From Fidelibacterota bacterium 408169 (GTDB taxonomy: Bacteria; Fidelibacterota; Marinisomatia; Marinisomatales; TCS55), in contig NNSG01000004.1 of assembly GCA_002256485.1 (NCBI GenBank), positions 62,001 to 126,000 of the forward strand: a stretch of DNA of 64,000 nt, written 5' to 3'. The notes under the pieces are model-generated. The model did no database searches. It saw nothing but the letters and a program-made list of their open reading frames with translations, and was not told the DNA's origin. Numbering within the stretch: the first letter of the stretch is position 1; every line of letters starts with the position of its first letter. This document shows positions 53,843 through 64,000 of the stretch, one piece after another. A program made the position numbers and the translations under genes.

Positions 53843-54866
53843 ATCCTGAACTGTAGATTTTTTCCAATTCCATATTTTCATTTCGTTTAACAATCACCCC
53901 TTCAACCTCATCCAATTCTTCAATAAGTGCTAATCCTTTTTCTACGCCCATGACCATGAGTGCGGTAGCTAATGCATCCGCATCTATGCAATTATCTGCA
54001 ATGACTGTGGTAGCAGAAATTTCAGAAACAGGTTGTCCTGTACTGGGGTCAACAATGTGAGTTACATCGCCGGATGGTGTGGAATAATAATTGCGATAAT
54101 TGCCTGAACTGGCCATGGCTTTATTATTTAAGGATGCAATATCCATGAAATCCGTATCTTTTAGATTAGGAGATTCGATTCCGATGCGCCATATTTTTCC
54201 TTTTTCATTTACCCCTTTGCAATAGACTTCGCCTCCTATTTCAACCATATAATTGTTAAATCCTTTAAAATTTAGGAATCTTGATACTTCATCCACCCCA
54301 AACCCTTTTGCAATAGCATTCACATCAAGCATTACATTTGGACTTTTTTTCTGCACTCCTGATAGATGTAGCGTTAGTTGCTCATAACCGGAATAGTTTA
54401 AAACAGCCAATACATCATTTTCAGAAGGAGGAGATTGCTTGCCACTCGGTCCAAACCCCCAAATAGAGACCAAGGGTAAAATGGTTATATCAAACGCGCC
54501 ATGTGTTTTTTCTGTCCAAAATAATGCACGTTCTACAACTCTATAGAATTCAGGTGAAAGTGGAAATGGATCTGTTCCTGTATAATGATTAAAGCGATTT
54601 ATTTCACTTTTTTCTATATACGTAGACATTTGATTATTTATTTCAACAAGAATCGAATCAATTAAATATGTCATGTTGTCAACGTTTATTTGGGCTTCCT
54701 TAGTTATAATTTTAATCGTATAGGACGTTCCCATTGTCAAACCTTCAATGAGGACTTCTTTTGGCTTTTGGCTACATGTACTGAATCCTACAATGATAAA
54801 AAAGCCCAACAAAAGTTGGGCTTTAATCAATTTTAATTTGATTAAATATTTATCCAAAGCTGTCAT
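53817..54866 (-). CDS. apbE: FAD:protein FMN transferase
   Basis: TMGTSYTIKI, DVNAIAKGFGVDEVSRFL, GGEVYCKG, THIVDPSTGQPV motifs. Confidence 0.95.
   Translation of the reverse strand: MTALDKYLIKLKLIKAQLLLGFFIIVGFSTCSQKPKEVLIEGLTMGTSYTIKIITKEAQINVDNMTYLIDSILVEINNQMSTYIEKSEINRFNHYTGTDPFPLSPEFYRVVERALFWTEKTHGAFDITILPLVSIWGFGPSGKQSPPSENDVLAVLNYSGYEQLTLHLSGVQKKSPNVMLDVNAIAKGFGVDEVSRFLNFKGFNNYMVEIGGEVYCKGVNEKGKIWRIGIESPNLKDTDFMDIASLNNKAMASSGNYRNYYSTPSGDVTHIVDPSTGQPVSEISATTVIADNCIDADALATALMVMGVEKGLALIEELDEVEGVIVKRNENMELEKIYSSGFIKVAFLP
54795..54824 (-). terminator. strong intrinsic terminator-like hairpin inside the apbE 5' coding region, just after the nqrF stop
   Basis: minus strand AAAGCCCAAC-TTTT-GTTGGGCTTTTTTATC; perfect 10-bp stem, tetraloop, U tract. 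Confidence 0.75.
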
Positions 54867-56085
54867 ATGCTATCATTTCTTCTTCTACTCCAAGATCATA
54901 CAACATATTTTCAACAGCTGCAATCATAGGAGGAGGTCCGCACATGTAATACTCAATTTCAGTTGGATCTTCATGATTCACTAAATAATTATCATGAAGT
55001 ACTTGGTGAATAAATCCTGTTGGCCCCTCCCAATTATCCTCGGGAAGCGGTTCAGATAATGCTACATTATAATTAAAGTTAGGAAATTTTTCTTGAATTT
55101 GTTTGAAATCATCATCATAAAACATTTCCCGCAAACTTCTAGCGCCATACCAGAACGATACGTTTCTACCTGTTTTTAACGTTTGAAAAAGATGAAATAA
55201 ATGGGATCGCATAGGAGCCATGCCGGCACCTCCTCCAATGTAGACCATCTCCCGATCTGTATCCTTAATAAAAAATTCTCCATAAGGTCCTGAAATCGTA
55301 ACCTTATCTCCCTCCTTCAAATTAAAAATGTAAGATGATGCTAAACCCGGCGGTACATCATTCCACAGTTTAGGTGGAGGTGTCGCTATACGAACATTCA
55401 GCATAACCCTGTTTCCTTCAGCCGGATGATTTGCCATGGAATATGCACGAAAAATATCATCGGCATTATTAGCGACTAAATCCCAAATATTATATTTATC
55501 CCAATCCGGCTGGTATTCTTTTTCAACATCAAAATCTTTAAATGACAAGTTATAATATTCAGGAATATCAATTTGGATATATCCCCCAGCCTGGAAATTC
55601 AAATGTTCTCCCTCGGGTAATTCCATTATTAATTCTTTGATAAATGTAGCAACATTACTATTTGACTTAACAGTGCACTCCCATTTACGTATATTGAATA
55701 TTTCTTCGGGAATATGCAGATTCATATTCTCTTTTACTTTTACCTGGCAGGCTAATCTCCAATTTTCCTTTGCATCAGTTCTGTTAATATGCCCTGTTTC
55801 CGTGGGGAGAATTGAACCACCGCCATCGAAGACTTGGCACCTGCACATAGCACATGTTCCGCCACCGCCACATGCAGAAGGAAGAAAAACACTTTCAGTC
55901 GCTAAAGCAGTTAATAATGTGGATCCCGGCGATGTTACAATATCATTTTCTGGATCATCATTTATATGAAGTGTTACATCTCCTTGAGGGAGTAATTTAG
56001 CTTGAGCCAAATTTAACAAGAGCACCAATAGTAAGATGACTCCCGTAAAAACAATAATTCCTGAAAGTGTTGTTTCCAATATCAC
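54850..56085 (-). CDS. nqrF: Na(+)-translocating NADH-quinone reductase subunit F
   Basis: SACGGGGTCAMCRCQV 2Fe-2S site, FRAYSMAN FAD site, YMCGPPPMIAAVENML. Confidence 0.97.
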   Translation of the reverse strand: MILETTLSGIIVFTGVILLLVLLLNLAQAKLLPQGDVTLHINDDPENDIVTSPGSTLLTALATESVFLPSACGGGGTCAMCRCQVFDGGGSILPTETGHINRTDAKENWRLACQVKVKENMNLHIPEEIFNIRKWECTVKSNSNVATFIKELIMELPEGEHLNFQAGGYIQIDIPEYYNLSFKDFDVEKEYQPDWDKYNIWDLVANNADDIFRAYSMANHPAEGNRVMLNVRIATPPPKLWNDVPPGLASSYIFNLKEGDKVTISGPYGEFFIKDTDREMVYIGGGAGMAPMRSHLFHLFQTLKTGRNVSFWYGARSLREMFYDDDFKQIQEKFPNFNYNVALSEPLPEDNWEGPTGFIHQVLHDNYLVNHEDPTEIEYYMCGPPPMIAAVENMLYDLGVEEEMIAYDSFG

Positions 56086-56693
56086 AGATCAATTCCTGAA
56101 AAAGCCATGAACGCCATAGAGAGTAAACCGGTTAATAACATGGTAATACCTAAACCTCGTAATTTTGGAGGCACATTTGAATAGCGCAAGCGGTGACGTA
56201 TAGCAGCCATAGATGCTATAGCCAAAAACCATCCAATTCCAGATCCAAAACCAAAAATAGTTGATTCCATTAATGTATATTTTCGTTCAACGAGGAATAA
56301 CGATCCACCGAGAATTGCGCAATTAACGGCAATCAACGGCAGGAAAATTCCAAGGTTGTGGTAAAGGGTGGGTGAAAATTTATCCATAATCATTTCTACC
56401 AGTTGAACCATGGCAGCAATAACAGCAATGAATACAATAAAATTTAAATAACTTAAATCCACATTAGGTAAACCAACCCATGCCAATGCACCATCCTCAA
56501 GGAAATAATGATGAATGACCCAATTTGCAGGAGCTGTTATTGTTAACACAAACGTAACTGCCATTCCTAAGCCCACAGATGTTTGCACTTTATTCGAAAT
56601 AGCAAGGAATGAACACATACCAAGAAAATATGCCAATAGAATGTTTTCAACAAAAATGGCTTTTGTAGCGAGGCTTAAATAATGTTCTAACAT
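56082..56693 (-). CDS. nqrE: Na(+)-NQR subunit E
   Basis: KAIFVENILLAYFLGMCSFLAISNKVQTSVGLG; NCAILGGSLF. Confidence 0.96.
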   Translation of the reverse strand: MLEHYLSLATKAIFVENILLAYFLGMCSFLAISNKVQTSVGLGMAVTFVLTITAPANWVIHHYFLEDGALAWVGLPNVDLSYLNFIVFIAVIAAMVQLVEMIMDKFSPTLYHNLGIFLPLIAVNCAILGGSLFLVERKYTLMESTIFGFGSGIGWFLAIASMAAIRHRLRYSNVPPKLRGLGITMLLTGLLSMAFMAFSGIDL

Positions 56694-56694
56694 A

Positions 56695-57321
56695 TTAATT
56701 TTCCTCTATGTTGTAGACAGTCCGCTGGATCCAAATTATCAATCCCAATATTATAAATGCCCCGGGAGAAAGAACCATTAAACCATTATTAACATAACCT
56801 GAATCATACAATGCGGACGGAATGACTTGGAAACCGTATAAGGTTCCGCTTCCTAATATTTCTCTGAAAATGGAAACAGCAATTAAGATTATACCATAAC
56901 CCAATCCATTTCCTAATCCATCCAAGAAAGATTGGGGCGGTTTGTTTTGCATGGCAAATGCTTCCGCCCTGCCCATGACAATACAATTGGTAATGATCAG
57001 CCCTACAAATACAGACAACTGTTTACTCATTTCGTACATAAACGCTCTTAACACTTGATCCGTCAAAATAACTAAAGAAGCGATAATTGCAAGCTGAACT
57101 ATTATCCGAACACGGGACGGAATAAAATTTCTCAACATGGAAATAAGTGTATTTGACATACTTAAAACAAATACAACTGCTAAGGTCATTATAATAGCTG
57201 TATCTACTTTTACCGTTACAGCCAAAGCAGAACAAATTCCCAACACTTGCAGTGTGATGGGATTATTATTCATCAAAGGATCATTTAAAACAGCTTGGGA
57301 TTTTTTATTTAATAGTGCCAT
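56695..57321 (-). CDS. nqrD: Na(+)-NQR subunit D
   Basis: [41 protein letters not shown]. Confidence 0.96.
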   Translation of the reverse strand: MALLNKKSQAVLNDPLMNNNPITLQVLGICSALAVTVKVDTAIIMTLAVVFVLSMSNTLISMLRNFIPSRVRIIVQLAIIASLVILTDQVLRAFMYEMSKQLSVFVGLIITNCIVMGRAEAFAMQNKPPQSFLDGLGNGLGYGIILIAVSIFREILGSGTLYGFQVIPSALYDSGYVNNGLMVLSPGAFIILGLIIWIQRTVYNIEEN

Positions 57322-58043
57322 TAGCTATTCCCTTTGGTACGTATGCGTTTGAAAAAGGGTTCATATTTTTGTAAATCAGTCATTAAGAAATTATTCAACC
57401 CTTTAGTTGTCATGGTAGCACCGGAAATCCCATCAACTTGATGAAAAGCATTTTCAGACGATGCATCCACTTGCCCTTTCACAACTTGAATGCCAACAAG
57501 ATTACTCTGTTCGTCAATAATACGTTTGCCAATAAAATTTTGTGTGAACCATTCTTTTTCAACTTCACCGCCCAGTCCTGGTGTTTCGCCATGTTTATAA
57601 AATGTAATACCCTTAACTGTTATTCCGTCTGATTCCAGAGCAATATAACCGTAAAGTGTTGACCATAATCCTTTTCCGGCTATGGGAACGGCATACCCTT
57701 CAATCTCTTTCCCCTTGCGTTTTTTACAAAAAACAGGAGATAGATCTCTTTGGGTTAATGGATCAATATCTTCGACCTTCATACCATCTACTTTTTCCCC
57801 GGCAGCATCCACCACATAACTGACAATGTTTTTATCAAACATTGTTTGAATCGATTCTGTTGTCCACGGCTCATCTTGACTTTCTGGAAAATCCAAAGAA
57901 CGGAGAATGTTTTTCTTAATATCAATAGCTACATTTATTTCTTGCCTCTCTTTCAACGATGTTGCCGCAATGGATAATAGAAAACCCAAAATGATTGTAA
58001 CAATTCCCATGAAAATTAATGTATAAGAATTACTCTGCCGCAT
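57321..58043 (-). CDS. nqrC: Na(+)-NQR subunit C
   Basis: [31 protein letters not shown] attachment motif. Confidence 0.96.
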   Translation of the reverse strand: MRQSNSYTLIFMGIVTIILGFLLSIAATSLKERQEINVAIDIKKNILRSLDFPESQDEPWTTESIQTMFDKNIVSYVVDAAGEKVDGMKVEDIDPLTQRDLSPVFCKKRKGKEIEGYAVPIAGKGLWSTLYGYIALESDGITVKGITFYKHGETPGLGGEVEKEWFTQNFIGKRIIDEQSNLVGIQVVKGQVDASSENAFHQVDGISGATMTTKGLNNFLMTDLQKYEPFFKRIRTKGNS

Positions 58044-59205
58044 ATCTTGCCATTCTTCGTTTTATGTTACTTTGGACAACATAATAATCAATGAGTGGAG
58101 CGAATGCATTCATTAATAAAATTGCTAACATCGCTCCTTCCGGATATGCAGGATTGATTGAACGGATTATCACTGTAAGAGAACCAAACAAAATACCAAA
58201 AATCCAACGACCTTTGTCTGTGTGTGCACCGGTAACCGGTTCAGTTGCCATGAATGCCAATCCAAACAAAAAACCACCCATGACTAAATGATAATGGGGT
58301 GGTAATGTGAGCATGGTATTGGATGATAACGGAGCCATTATATTTGTCAACATTGCTGTGCCGACTAGTCCAACTAAGGCTCCCACAATCACACGCCAAT
58401 TGGCAATTTTAGTAAATAGCAAAAATAGGATACCGAGTATTATCAACAATTTATTGGTTTCACCTATGGAACCGGGGATATAGCCCCAGAACATATTGCT
58501 CCATGTATAATCAAATTGAGTAATTTTTGATAATAGATCAACCGCATTGCCATTTTCAACTGCAGCAGGAATAGCAAGGGCAGTCGCGCCGGAGGCACCA
58601 TCCACTTTTAACCATACTTTATCACCTGAAATCTGACTGGGATATGCAAAAAAGATAAATGCTCTCGCGACCAATGCAGGATTAAAAATATTCATTCCAA
58701 CGCCACCAAAAATTTCTTTACCGATTACAACACCAAATGTTGTAGCAGCAGCAACCTGCCATAAGGGAATAGTTGGAGGCATTACAAGGGGAATTAGTGC
58801 ACTGGTGACAAGAAAACCTTCACTAATAGAATGTTTTCGAATAACCGCAAAAAGAACCTCCCAAAATCCACCCGTGGCAAATGCCGTAATTAAAATAGGT
58901 AAAATAACTCCAAAGCCAAACCAGAAATTTTCCCAACCTGACCGTTCGATTCCTGAAAATTGAGATGATTGAAATCCTATATTAATGGCACCAAAGATAT
59001 AACAAGGTATTAAAGCAACCACAACCAAAATCATAATACGTTTATTATCTATACTGTCTCGAATATGAGGGCCAGATTCTGTTTTTTCATCTGTGGAAAA
59101 AAGAATCGTATCTGCGGCATTAAACACTGCATGAAATTTTTCCAGAGGTCCACCCTTTGTAAATTTTGGCTCTAAATTATCTAATATTTTGCGGAGGAAT
59201 TTCAT
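58030..59205 (-). CDS. nqrB: Na(+)-NQR subunit B
   Basis: 391 aa; VDGASGATALAIP FMN attachment motif; GGVGMNIFNPALVARAFIFFAYP. Confidence 0.97.
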   Translation of the reverse strand: MKFLRKILDNLEPKFTKGGPLEKFHAVFNAADTILFSTDEKTESGPHIRDSIDNKRIMILVVVALIPCYIFGAINIGFQSSQFSGIERSGWENFWFGFGVILPILITAFATGGFWEVLFAVIRKHSISEGFLVTSALIPLVMPPTIPLWQVAAATTFGVVIGKEIFGGVGMNIFNPALVARAFIFFAYPSQISGDKVWLKVDGASGATALAIPAAVENGNAVDLLSKITQFDYTWSNMFWGYIPGSIGETNKLLIILGILFLLFTKIANWRVIVGALVGLVGTAMLTNIMAPLSSNTMLTLPPHYHLVMGGFLFGLAFMATEPVTGAHTDKGRWIFGILFGSLTVIIRSINPAYPEGAMLAILLMNAFAPLIDYYVVQSNIKRRMARYAAE

Positions 59206-60569
59206 TGTTTCTCTTCTTCTTCCAAGACATCTAACCCCTGGCGAATTACACTCCCTACATCAATTTTACTCGGACATGCAAATGAGCATAATGCAAAATC
59301 TTCTTCATCGCATTCAATCAATCCTAACTGCTCCATTTCTTCAACATCATTGGCCAGAATTGCACGATATAGTTGATTGGGCAAAATATCCATGGGTAAA
59401 ACATTTTCCCATGAATTAATTGGCATCATGGCTCGTCCTTCTCCATTTGACAATGTAGAGAACGGAAACGAATTAGCTCCAAATGAAAAATACGTATTGG
59501 TTAAACTGTAGTGAGTTTTACCTGACCCGGGATGTAACATCCCAAGAAACGCACGTTTATCTGAATGAGGTATAACAGAAACTGTACTCTCATAAAAGTG
59601 GATAAAACCATTTTTATCGTTGGTTTTTCCTGTTAAAACATCACCGGAAATCAAACGCTGTGGACCATCATGCAATCGGTCTGTAGTCAACGTGTTTATG
59701 GAAGCACCTATTCGTGATTTCAAGTGAGTTGGATTCTTTACTCCAGAACCTCCAACGGAAATAATTAAACTTGGATCAAATATTCCTTTAAGGAAAAGAC
59801 GTCCAATTGTGACAACATGTTGAGCATTCACTGTCCAAACCACTTTACCCGGTTTTAATGGATCGATGTGGTGAATTTGAATGCCAACATTCCCAGCCGG
59901 ATGAGGACCCCTGATCATATGAATTTCAGTATTTTTGAGATCCATAAATGTATTGGATGTACACTTCTCATCCACAACAACATGCACGTTTCCATCTGTC
60001 AGTTTTGATAAAGCTGTAATCCCTGCTTGAAAGGAAGAACTTCTGTTTCGCAAAGCAACATCCAAATCCACTGTTAATGGCGCTGAATTGTAACAGGAAA
60101 TAAAGATTGAATGGGGTGTGTCTTCAGGATTTGCAATTTTACTATAGGGTCGCTGACGGATCATAGGCCACAAGCCCGTTGCGAGTAAATGATCTTTTAC
60201 TTTAGTTTTGGATAAGTCCGAAATTTCATGATGATCGAATACAGTATATTCAACAGCCTCTTCGTTTTTATCCAATTCAATTATGATTTTTTCAATGACT
60301 CTTCGATATCCATAATGAATCGCGGATATTTTTCCACCGCCAATTGATGCCCACTTTACATTCGGCATACACTTGTCAAAAAATAAAGGTGTTCCTATTT
60401 TAACACTGTCTCCTTCTTGAACTAGCAGTTTTGGTTTTGTATATCGAAATTCCTCCGGTTGATATGCAACAACAGTCGGATGACTGGCGCTTTCAATATT
60501 TTTAGCCGGTACACCGGACATATGTATGTCGTGACCTTTTTTTATTGTTATTCTCTCCATATCAAACAA
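59202..60569 (-). CDS. nqrA: Na(+)-NQR subunit A
   Basis: 455 aa; IKKGHDIHMSGVP start; position and full nqrA-F order. Confidence 0.95.
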   Translation of the reverse strand: MFDMERITIKKGHDIHMSGVPAKNIESASHPTVVAYQPEEFRYTKPKLLVQEGDSVKIGTPLFFDKCMPNVKWASIGGGKISAIHYGYRRVIEKIIIELDKNEEAVEYTVFDHHEISDLSKTKVKDHLLATGLWPMIRQRPYSKIANPEDTPHSIFISCYNSAPLTVDLDVALRNRSSSFQAGITALSKLTDGNVHVVVDEKCTSNTFMDLKNTEIHMIRGPHPAGNVGIQIHHIDPLKPGKVVWTVNAQHVVTIGRLFLKGIFDPSLIISVGGSGVKNPTHLKSRIGASINTLTTDRLHDGPQRLISGDVLTGKTNDKNGFIHFYESTVSVIPHSDKRAFLGMLHPGSGKTHYSLTNTYFSFGANSFPFSTLSNGEGRAMMPINSWENVLPMDILPNQLYRAILANDVEEMEQLGLIECDEEDFALCSFACPSKIDVGSVIRQGLDVLEEEEKQ

Positions 60570-60583
60570 CCGCCATTAATTCA

Positions 60584-62077
60584 TTAAATAACCTGTGTAA
60601 AAAAAATCAGTGATTGGGAAACCCAGTTTGCTATGGGTGTCCAATACACACCAAAAACAACAGACGGAATTGCCAACGCCATGAAAATCAGCAAAACTTG
60701 AATAGATGGAACTAAAACAGTTTCACTGGCTTCACCTTCTAAAAACATGACCTTCACCACCCGCATATAATAATACAAAGAAATGACACTGTTGAGAGCA
60801 CCAATAATCGCCAGCCAATACATTTGGGGACCGGCATTTATGACTGCGGCAAATAAGTAAAATTTACCAATGAAGCCGGCTGTCGGTGGTATACCCGTCA
60901 GTGATAACATGAAAATAGTCATCACAATACCAACAATGGGCATCTTCCAACCCAATCCACGAAAATCATCGAACGTTTCACCGCCACCTTGAGATTTTAC
61001 ATATATCACAACAAAGAACGCACCTAGGTTCATAAACATATACATGACAAGGTATATCATAACAGCATACACACCTTGAGATGATAATGTGGGAAGAGCC
61101 ATGAGCATATAACCTGCGTGGGCAATACTGGAATAAGCTAGCATCCGTTTTAAACTATTTTGCTGTATAGCAACCAAATTTCCAAGTGTCATTGTTACTA
61201 CAGCTAATGCGGCAAAAAGTTGCGGCCATGGTAATTCAGTATACGTCGTTAAGGAAGGATCAATAAAGGATCCGCCATCACCAAATACTTGATTGAAAAA
61301 GCGAATAATCAGTGCAAACCCCGCTGCCTTTGGTGCAACGGATAAATAGGCTGTAATGGATGTAGGTGCACCTTCGTATACATCCGGTGTCCAGAAATGG
61401 AAAGGGACAGCTGAAATCTTATAACCAAAACCAGCGAGAATAAATATAGCTGCCAACGTAAATGCAAAATTGGCGCTTCCTTCCAGATTCCACATGGCTT
61501 CTTGAATGGCAAAAAATTTAGTTGAGCCGGCCAATCCAAAAACAATGCTTAGTCCAAAAAGCATTATCCCAGAAGAAAATGCGCCATAAATTACATATTT
61601 TAGCGCTGCTTCGTTGGAGCGCAAATCACCTCGCAAATAGCCGGAAAGAATGAAGGACGAAATGGACACAATTTCAATTGCTAGATAAACCATGATAAGG
61701 TCAATAGCAGACACCATGAGAAACATACCAAAAACCATTATAGCCAAAAGGGCGTAGTATTCCCCAGTACGATGATCATTCAATTCACTTGTTCGCTGGG
61801 AAATAAAAATCACAAGAACAGTGACAATAATAATTAACGTTTTGAAGAAAGATGCAAATGGATCAAACGCCAGATTATCCATGAAAAGTGTTGTAACGAT
61901 TGTACTATCTTGAACCTTGATAGCCATATAGGTAAGGAACAAACCACCCAAAACCCACAGAGCAGTTCGACCGGATTCTTTAGGAGAATAAAACAGGTCT
62001 GCAATAATGGTAACTAAAATAGTTACTGTAAGAATCAGCTCCGGCCAATATAGACTTAAACTTTGGAGATTATTCAT
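60584..62077 (-). CDS. nuoN: NADH-quinone oxidoreductase subunit N
   Basis: 497 aa, 14-TM type; AIEIVSISSFILSGYLRGDLRSNEAALKY; SITAYLSVAPKAAGFA. Confidence 0.95.
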   Translation of the reverse strand: MNNLQSLSLYWPELILTVTILVTIIADLFYSPKESGRTALWVLGGLFLTYMAIKVQDSTIVTTLFMDNLAFDPFASFFKTLIIIVTVLVIFISQRTSELNDHRTGEYYALLAIMVFGMFLMVSAIDLIMVYLAIEIVSISSFILSGYLRGDLRSNEAALKYVIYGAFSSGIMLFGLSIVFGLAGSTKFFAIQEAMWNLEGSANFAFTLAAIFILAGFGYKISAVPFHFWTPDVYEGAPTSITAYLSVAPKAAGFALIIRFFNQVFGDGGSFIDPSLTTYTELPWPQLFAALAVVTMTLGNLVAIQQNSLKRMLAYSSIAHAGYMLMALPTLSSQGVYAVMIYLVMYMFMNLGAFFVVIYVKSQGGGETFDDFRGLGWKMPIVGIVMTIFMLSLTGIPPTAGFIGKFYLFAAVINAGPQMYWLAIIGALNSVISLYYYMRVVKVMFLEGEASETVLVPSIQVLLIFMALAIPSVVFGVYWTPIANWVSQSLIFFTQVI

Positions 62078-62082
62078 TTAGT

Positions 62083-63633
62083 CTAAAATACCCCTGCAAT
62101 TCCGTTTATGTTGGCGACTGTATCAATTATAACATTCATCGTATTGCTGATCAAATCAAGGAATGGTCTTGGGTAAATTCCAAAAAACACAGTTATCACC
62201 AATAACGGTACAACCGTAAAAAGCTCCATTTTATTAATCTCGGGTAAATCCTTATATTTATCATTTAATTCACCCATGAACATGCGTTGAAACGCCCAAA
62301 GGAAATATGCAGCGTTTAATAGAATGCCCAACGTTGAAGCAATTACGATCGCTTTGAAAACCGGGAATGCACCGATAAAACACATGGCTTCACTGACAAA
62401 TCCTGATAATCCAGGTAAACCAAGACCGGCAAAAAAAGCAACAGCTACAATTCCTGAAAAAATAGGCATGGATGTCGCCAATCCACCAAATCCTTCAATA
62501 TCCCTGTGATGTGCTCGTTCATAAATAACACCCACTAGAATAAATAACATTGCTGAAATTGTACCATGATTAAACATTTGGAAGACTGCGCCACCCAATC
62601 CTGCTTGTGCAGCCAACAAGTTATTTCCGTTCGCTTCTCCCGCAGCAATCACAGCGGCCATACCAATGAGTAAATATCCCATATGGTTCACACTGGAGTA
62701 CGCAACCAACTTTTTTAAGTCCTTCTGAGCTAGAGCGCACATGGCACCCCAAATAACATTAATTAGTCCCAGCAAAGCCAATGCTCCGGCAAACCACCAA
62801 ACTGCAACGGGCAACATTGTGTAATTAACCCGCAATATTCCATAAACACCAAGCTTTAGCAGGATGCCAGCCAGAATAACTGAAATGGCTGTTGGTGCTT
62901 CTACATGAGCCAAGGGTAGCCAGGTATGGAATGGAAAAACTGGAACTTTGATGGCAAAACCAATAAATAGTAAAACCCAAATTACTTTTACTGCACTCAT
63001 CCCCCACCACATTACACCATCAAGTACAGTGGGTGCAGTCTGCATAAGCAGCAACATGTCAAATGTCCTTCCACATGAAAAGTACAACGCTAGAATTGCA
63101 ACGAGCATAAGCACAGAACCAAAGAGAGTATAAAGGAAAAACTTTATAGCAGCATATTCACGCTGGGGTCCACCCCACATTCCAATGAGAAAATACATAG
63201 GTAGTAACATCACTTCCCAAAATACATAAAAGAGGAAAAAATCCAGCGATAAAAAGACACCCATGACACCCGTGTTTAATAGAAGATAAAGTGCAAAATA
63301 CCCTTTTTGAGCACGGTCAATGTTCCAACTGACAAACGTTCCCAAGAAAAATAATAATCCCGTCAGTATGACCATGGGCAGACTAAGTCCGTCCACACCT
63401 AATATATAGGTTATATTGAACGATGGAATCCATTCCGCCCGTTCCATGAACTGAAATCCGCCATTCGTTACATCAAACCGCGACCACAGACCCAATGTTG
63501 CTAAAAATTGAATACCGGTGATTACAGCGGTAATTATTTTTAATATGAATACCTTTTCCCTTGGGACTAAGGCGATTACCGCCATTCCCACGACAGGAAG
63601 CCAGATGATCCAACTTAGAATGCTTGTATCCAT
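62083..63633 (-). CDS. nuoM: NADH-quinone oxidoreductase subunit M
   Basis: 516 aa; FYVFWEVMLLPMYFLIGMWGG; LPLAHVEAPTAISVILAGILLKLGVYG. Confidence 0.97.
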   Translation of the reverse strand: MDTSILSWIIWLPVVGMAVIALVPREKVFILKIITAVITGIQFLATLGLWSRFDVTNGGFQFMERAEWIPSFNITYILGVDGLSLPMVILTGLLFFLGTFVSWNIDRAQKGYFALYLLLNTGVMGVFLSLDFFLFYVFWEVMLLPMYFLIGMWGGPQREYAAIKFFLYTLFGSVLMLVAILALYFSCGRTFDMLLLMQTAPTVLDGVMWWGMSAVKVIWVLLFIGFAIKVPVFPFHTWLPLAHVEAPTAISVILAGILLKLGVYGILRVNYTMLPVAVWWFAGALALLGLINVIWGAMCALAQKDLKKLVAYSSVNHMGYLLIGMAAVIAAGEANGNNLLAAQAGLGGAVFQMFNHGTISAMLFILVGVIYERAHHRDIEGFGGLATSMPIFSGIVAVAFFAGLGLPGLSGFVSEAMCFIGAFPVFKAIVIASTLGILLNAAYFLWAFQRMFMGELNDKYKDLPEINKMELFTVVPLLVITVFFGIYPRPFLDLISNTMNVIIDTVANINGIAGVF

Positions 63634-63658
63634 TCCTTTTCCTTTAACCTTTCAAATT

Positions 63659-64000
63659 TTAAAATGACTGTATCAAAACAATAACGACAACTCCCAGAAG
63701 CGCAAAAAGCATATAATTCTGTAAACGGCCAGTCTGTAAGTATTTCAACACACCGCCGGTCGAGCGGGCGCTGCGGCCGATACCATCTACGATTGTCTGG
63801 TCTAATCCATCATAATCCATTCGGCCAGTAAAAAAAGAGATTATTTTCCCTACTCTGCCAAATCCATTTATGAAGTATTTATCGTATAAATCCCAATCAA
63901 TGTGCGCCACAAGAGCAGATAGTTTCAAAAATGGTTGATAGATTAATCGATCATAGTTTTCATCGAAAAAATATTTATTGAATGATAATTTATACAGGGG
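63659..64000 (-). CDS. nuoL: NADH-quinone oxidoreductase subunit L, C-terminal part (truncated by window edge)
   Basis: reading frame is open to the window edge (PLYKLSFNKYFFDENYDRLIYQPFLKLSALVAHIDWDLYDKYF...); NuoL-like C-terminal region upstream of nuoM. Confidence 0.85.
   Translation of the reverse strand, partial: PLYKLSFNKYFFDENYDRLIYQPFLKLSALVAHIDWDLYDKYFINGFGRVGKIISFFTGRMDYDGLDQTIVDGIGRSARSTGGVLKYLQTGRLQNYMLFALLGVVVIVLIQSF

Overview
The window is a dense, almost entirely minus-strand bacterial chromosome segment made up mainly of housekeeping and bioenergetic genes. I see no CRISPR array, tRNA, rRNA, IS element or phage cassette. Reading from high to low coordinates (the direction of transcription), it contains: the end of a nuo (complex I) operon (nuoL partial, nuoM, nuoN); a complete nqrABCDEF-apbE operon with nqrM on the opposite strand; nhaD; a PduO-type adenosyltransferase; a DHH phosphoesterase; ispH; pdxS/pdxT; dxs; cstA; a methylmalonyl-CoA mutase catalytic subunit; a ccm cytochrome c maturation cluster (E, F, short I-like, A, B, C and a previously uncalled ccmD-like sORF); an archaeal-type GAPDH; an MBL hydrolase; metF; tilS; hpt; ftsH; folP; cdaA; a ZIP transporter; prfB with a programmed +1 frameshift; a plus-strand M16 peptidase; lysS; lolC/E-like permeases and lolD; clpC; dnaK; tamB/tamA-like genes; a moxR/DUF58/BatD-like cluster; efp; accB/accC; gcvH; a GGGP synthase; gmhA; xerC/D; and an M50 protease. 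The gene mix (GGGPS, Nqr plus Nuo, variant Ccm, LolCDE, TamAB) suggests a marine FCB-group bacterium, possibly Marinimicrobia-like, but this is inference only. I did not find a clearly novel multi-gene system. The best second-look items are: a CcmE with Cys-x3-Tyr in place of the heme-binding His, with no CcmG/H nearby; an archaeal-type GAPDH and a GGGP synthase in a bacterium; a strong intrinsic terminator embedded in the apbE signal-peptide codons; nqrM inverted and overlapping apbE tail to tail; an 11-bp motif repeated at 31-bp spacing upstream of dnaK; and a double-hairpin element after the M16 peptidase gene.
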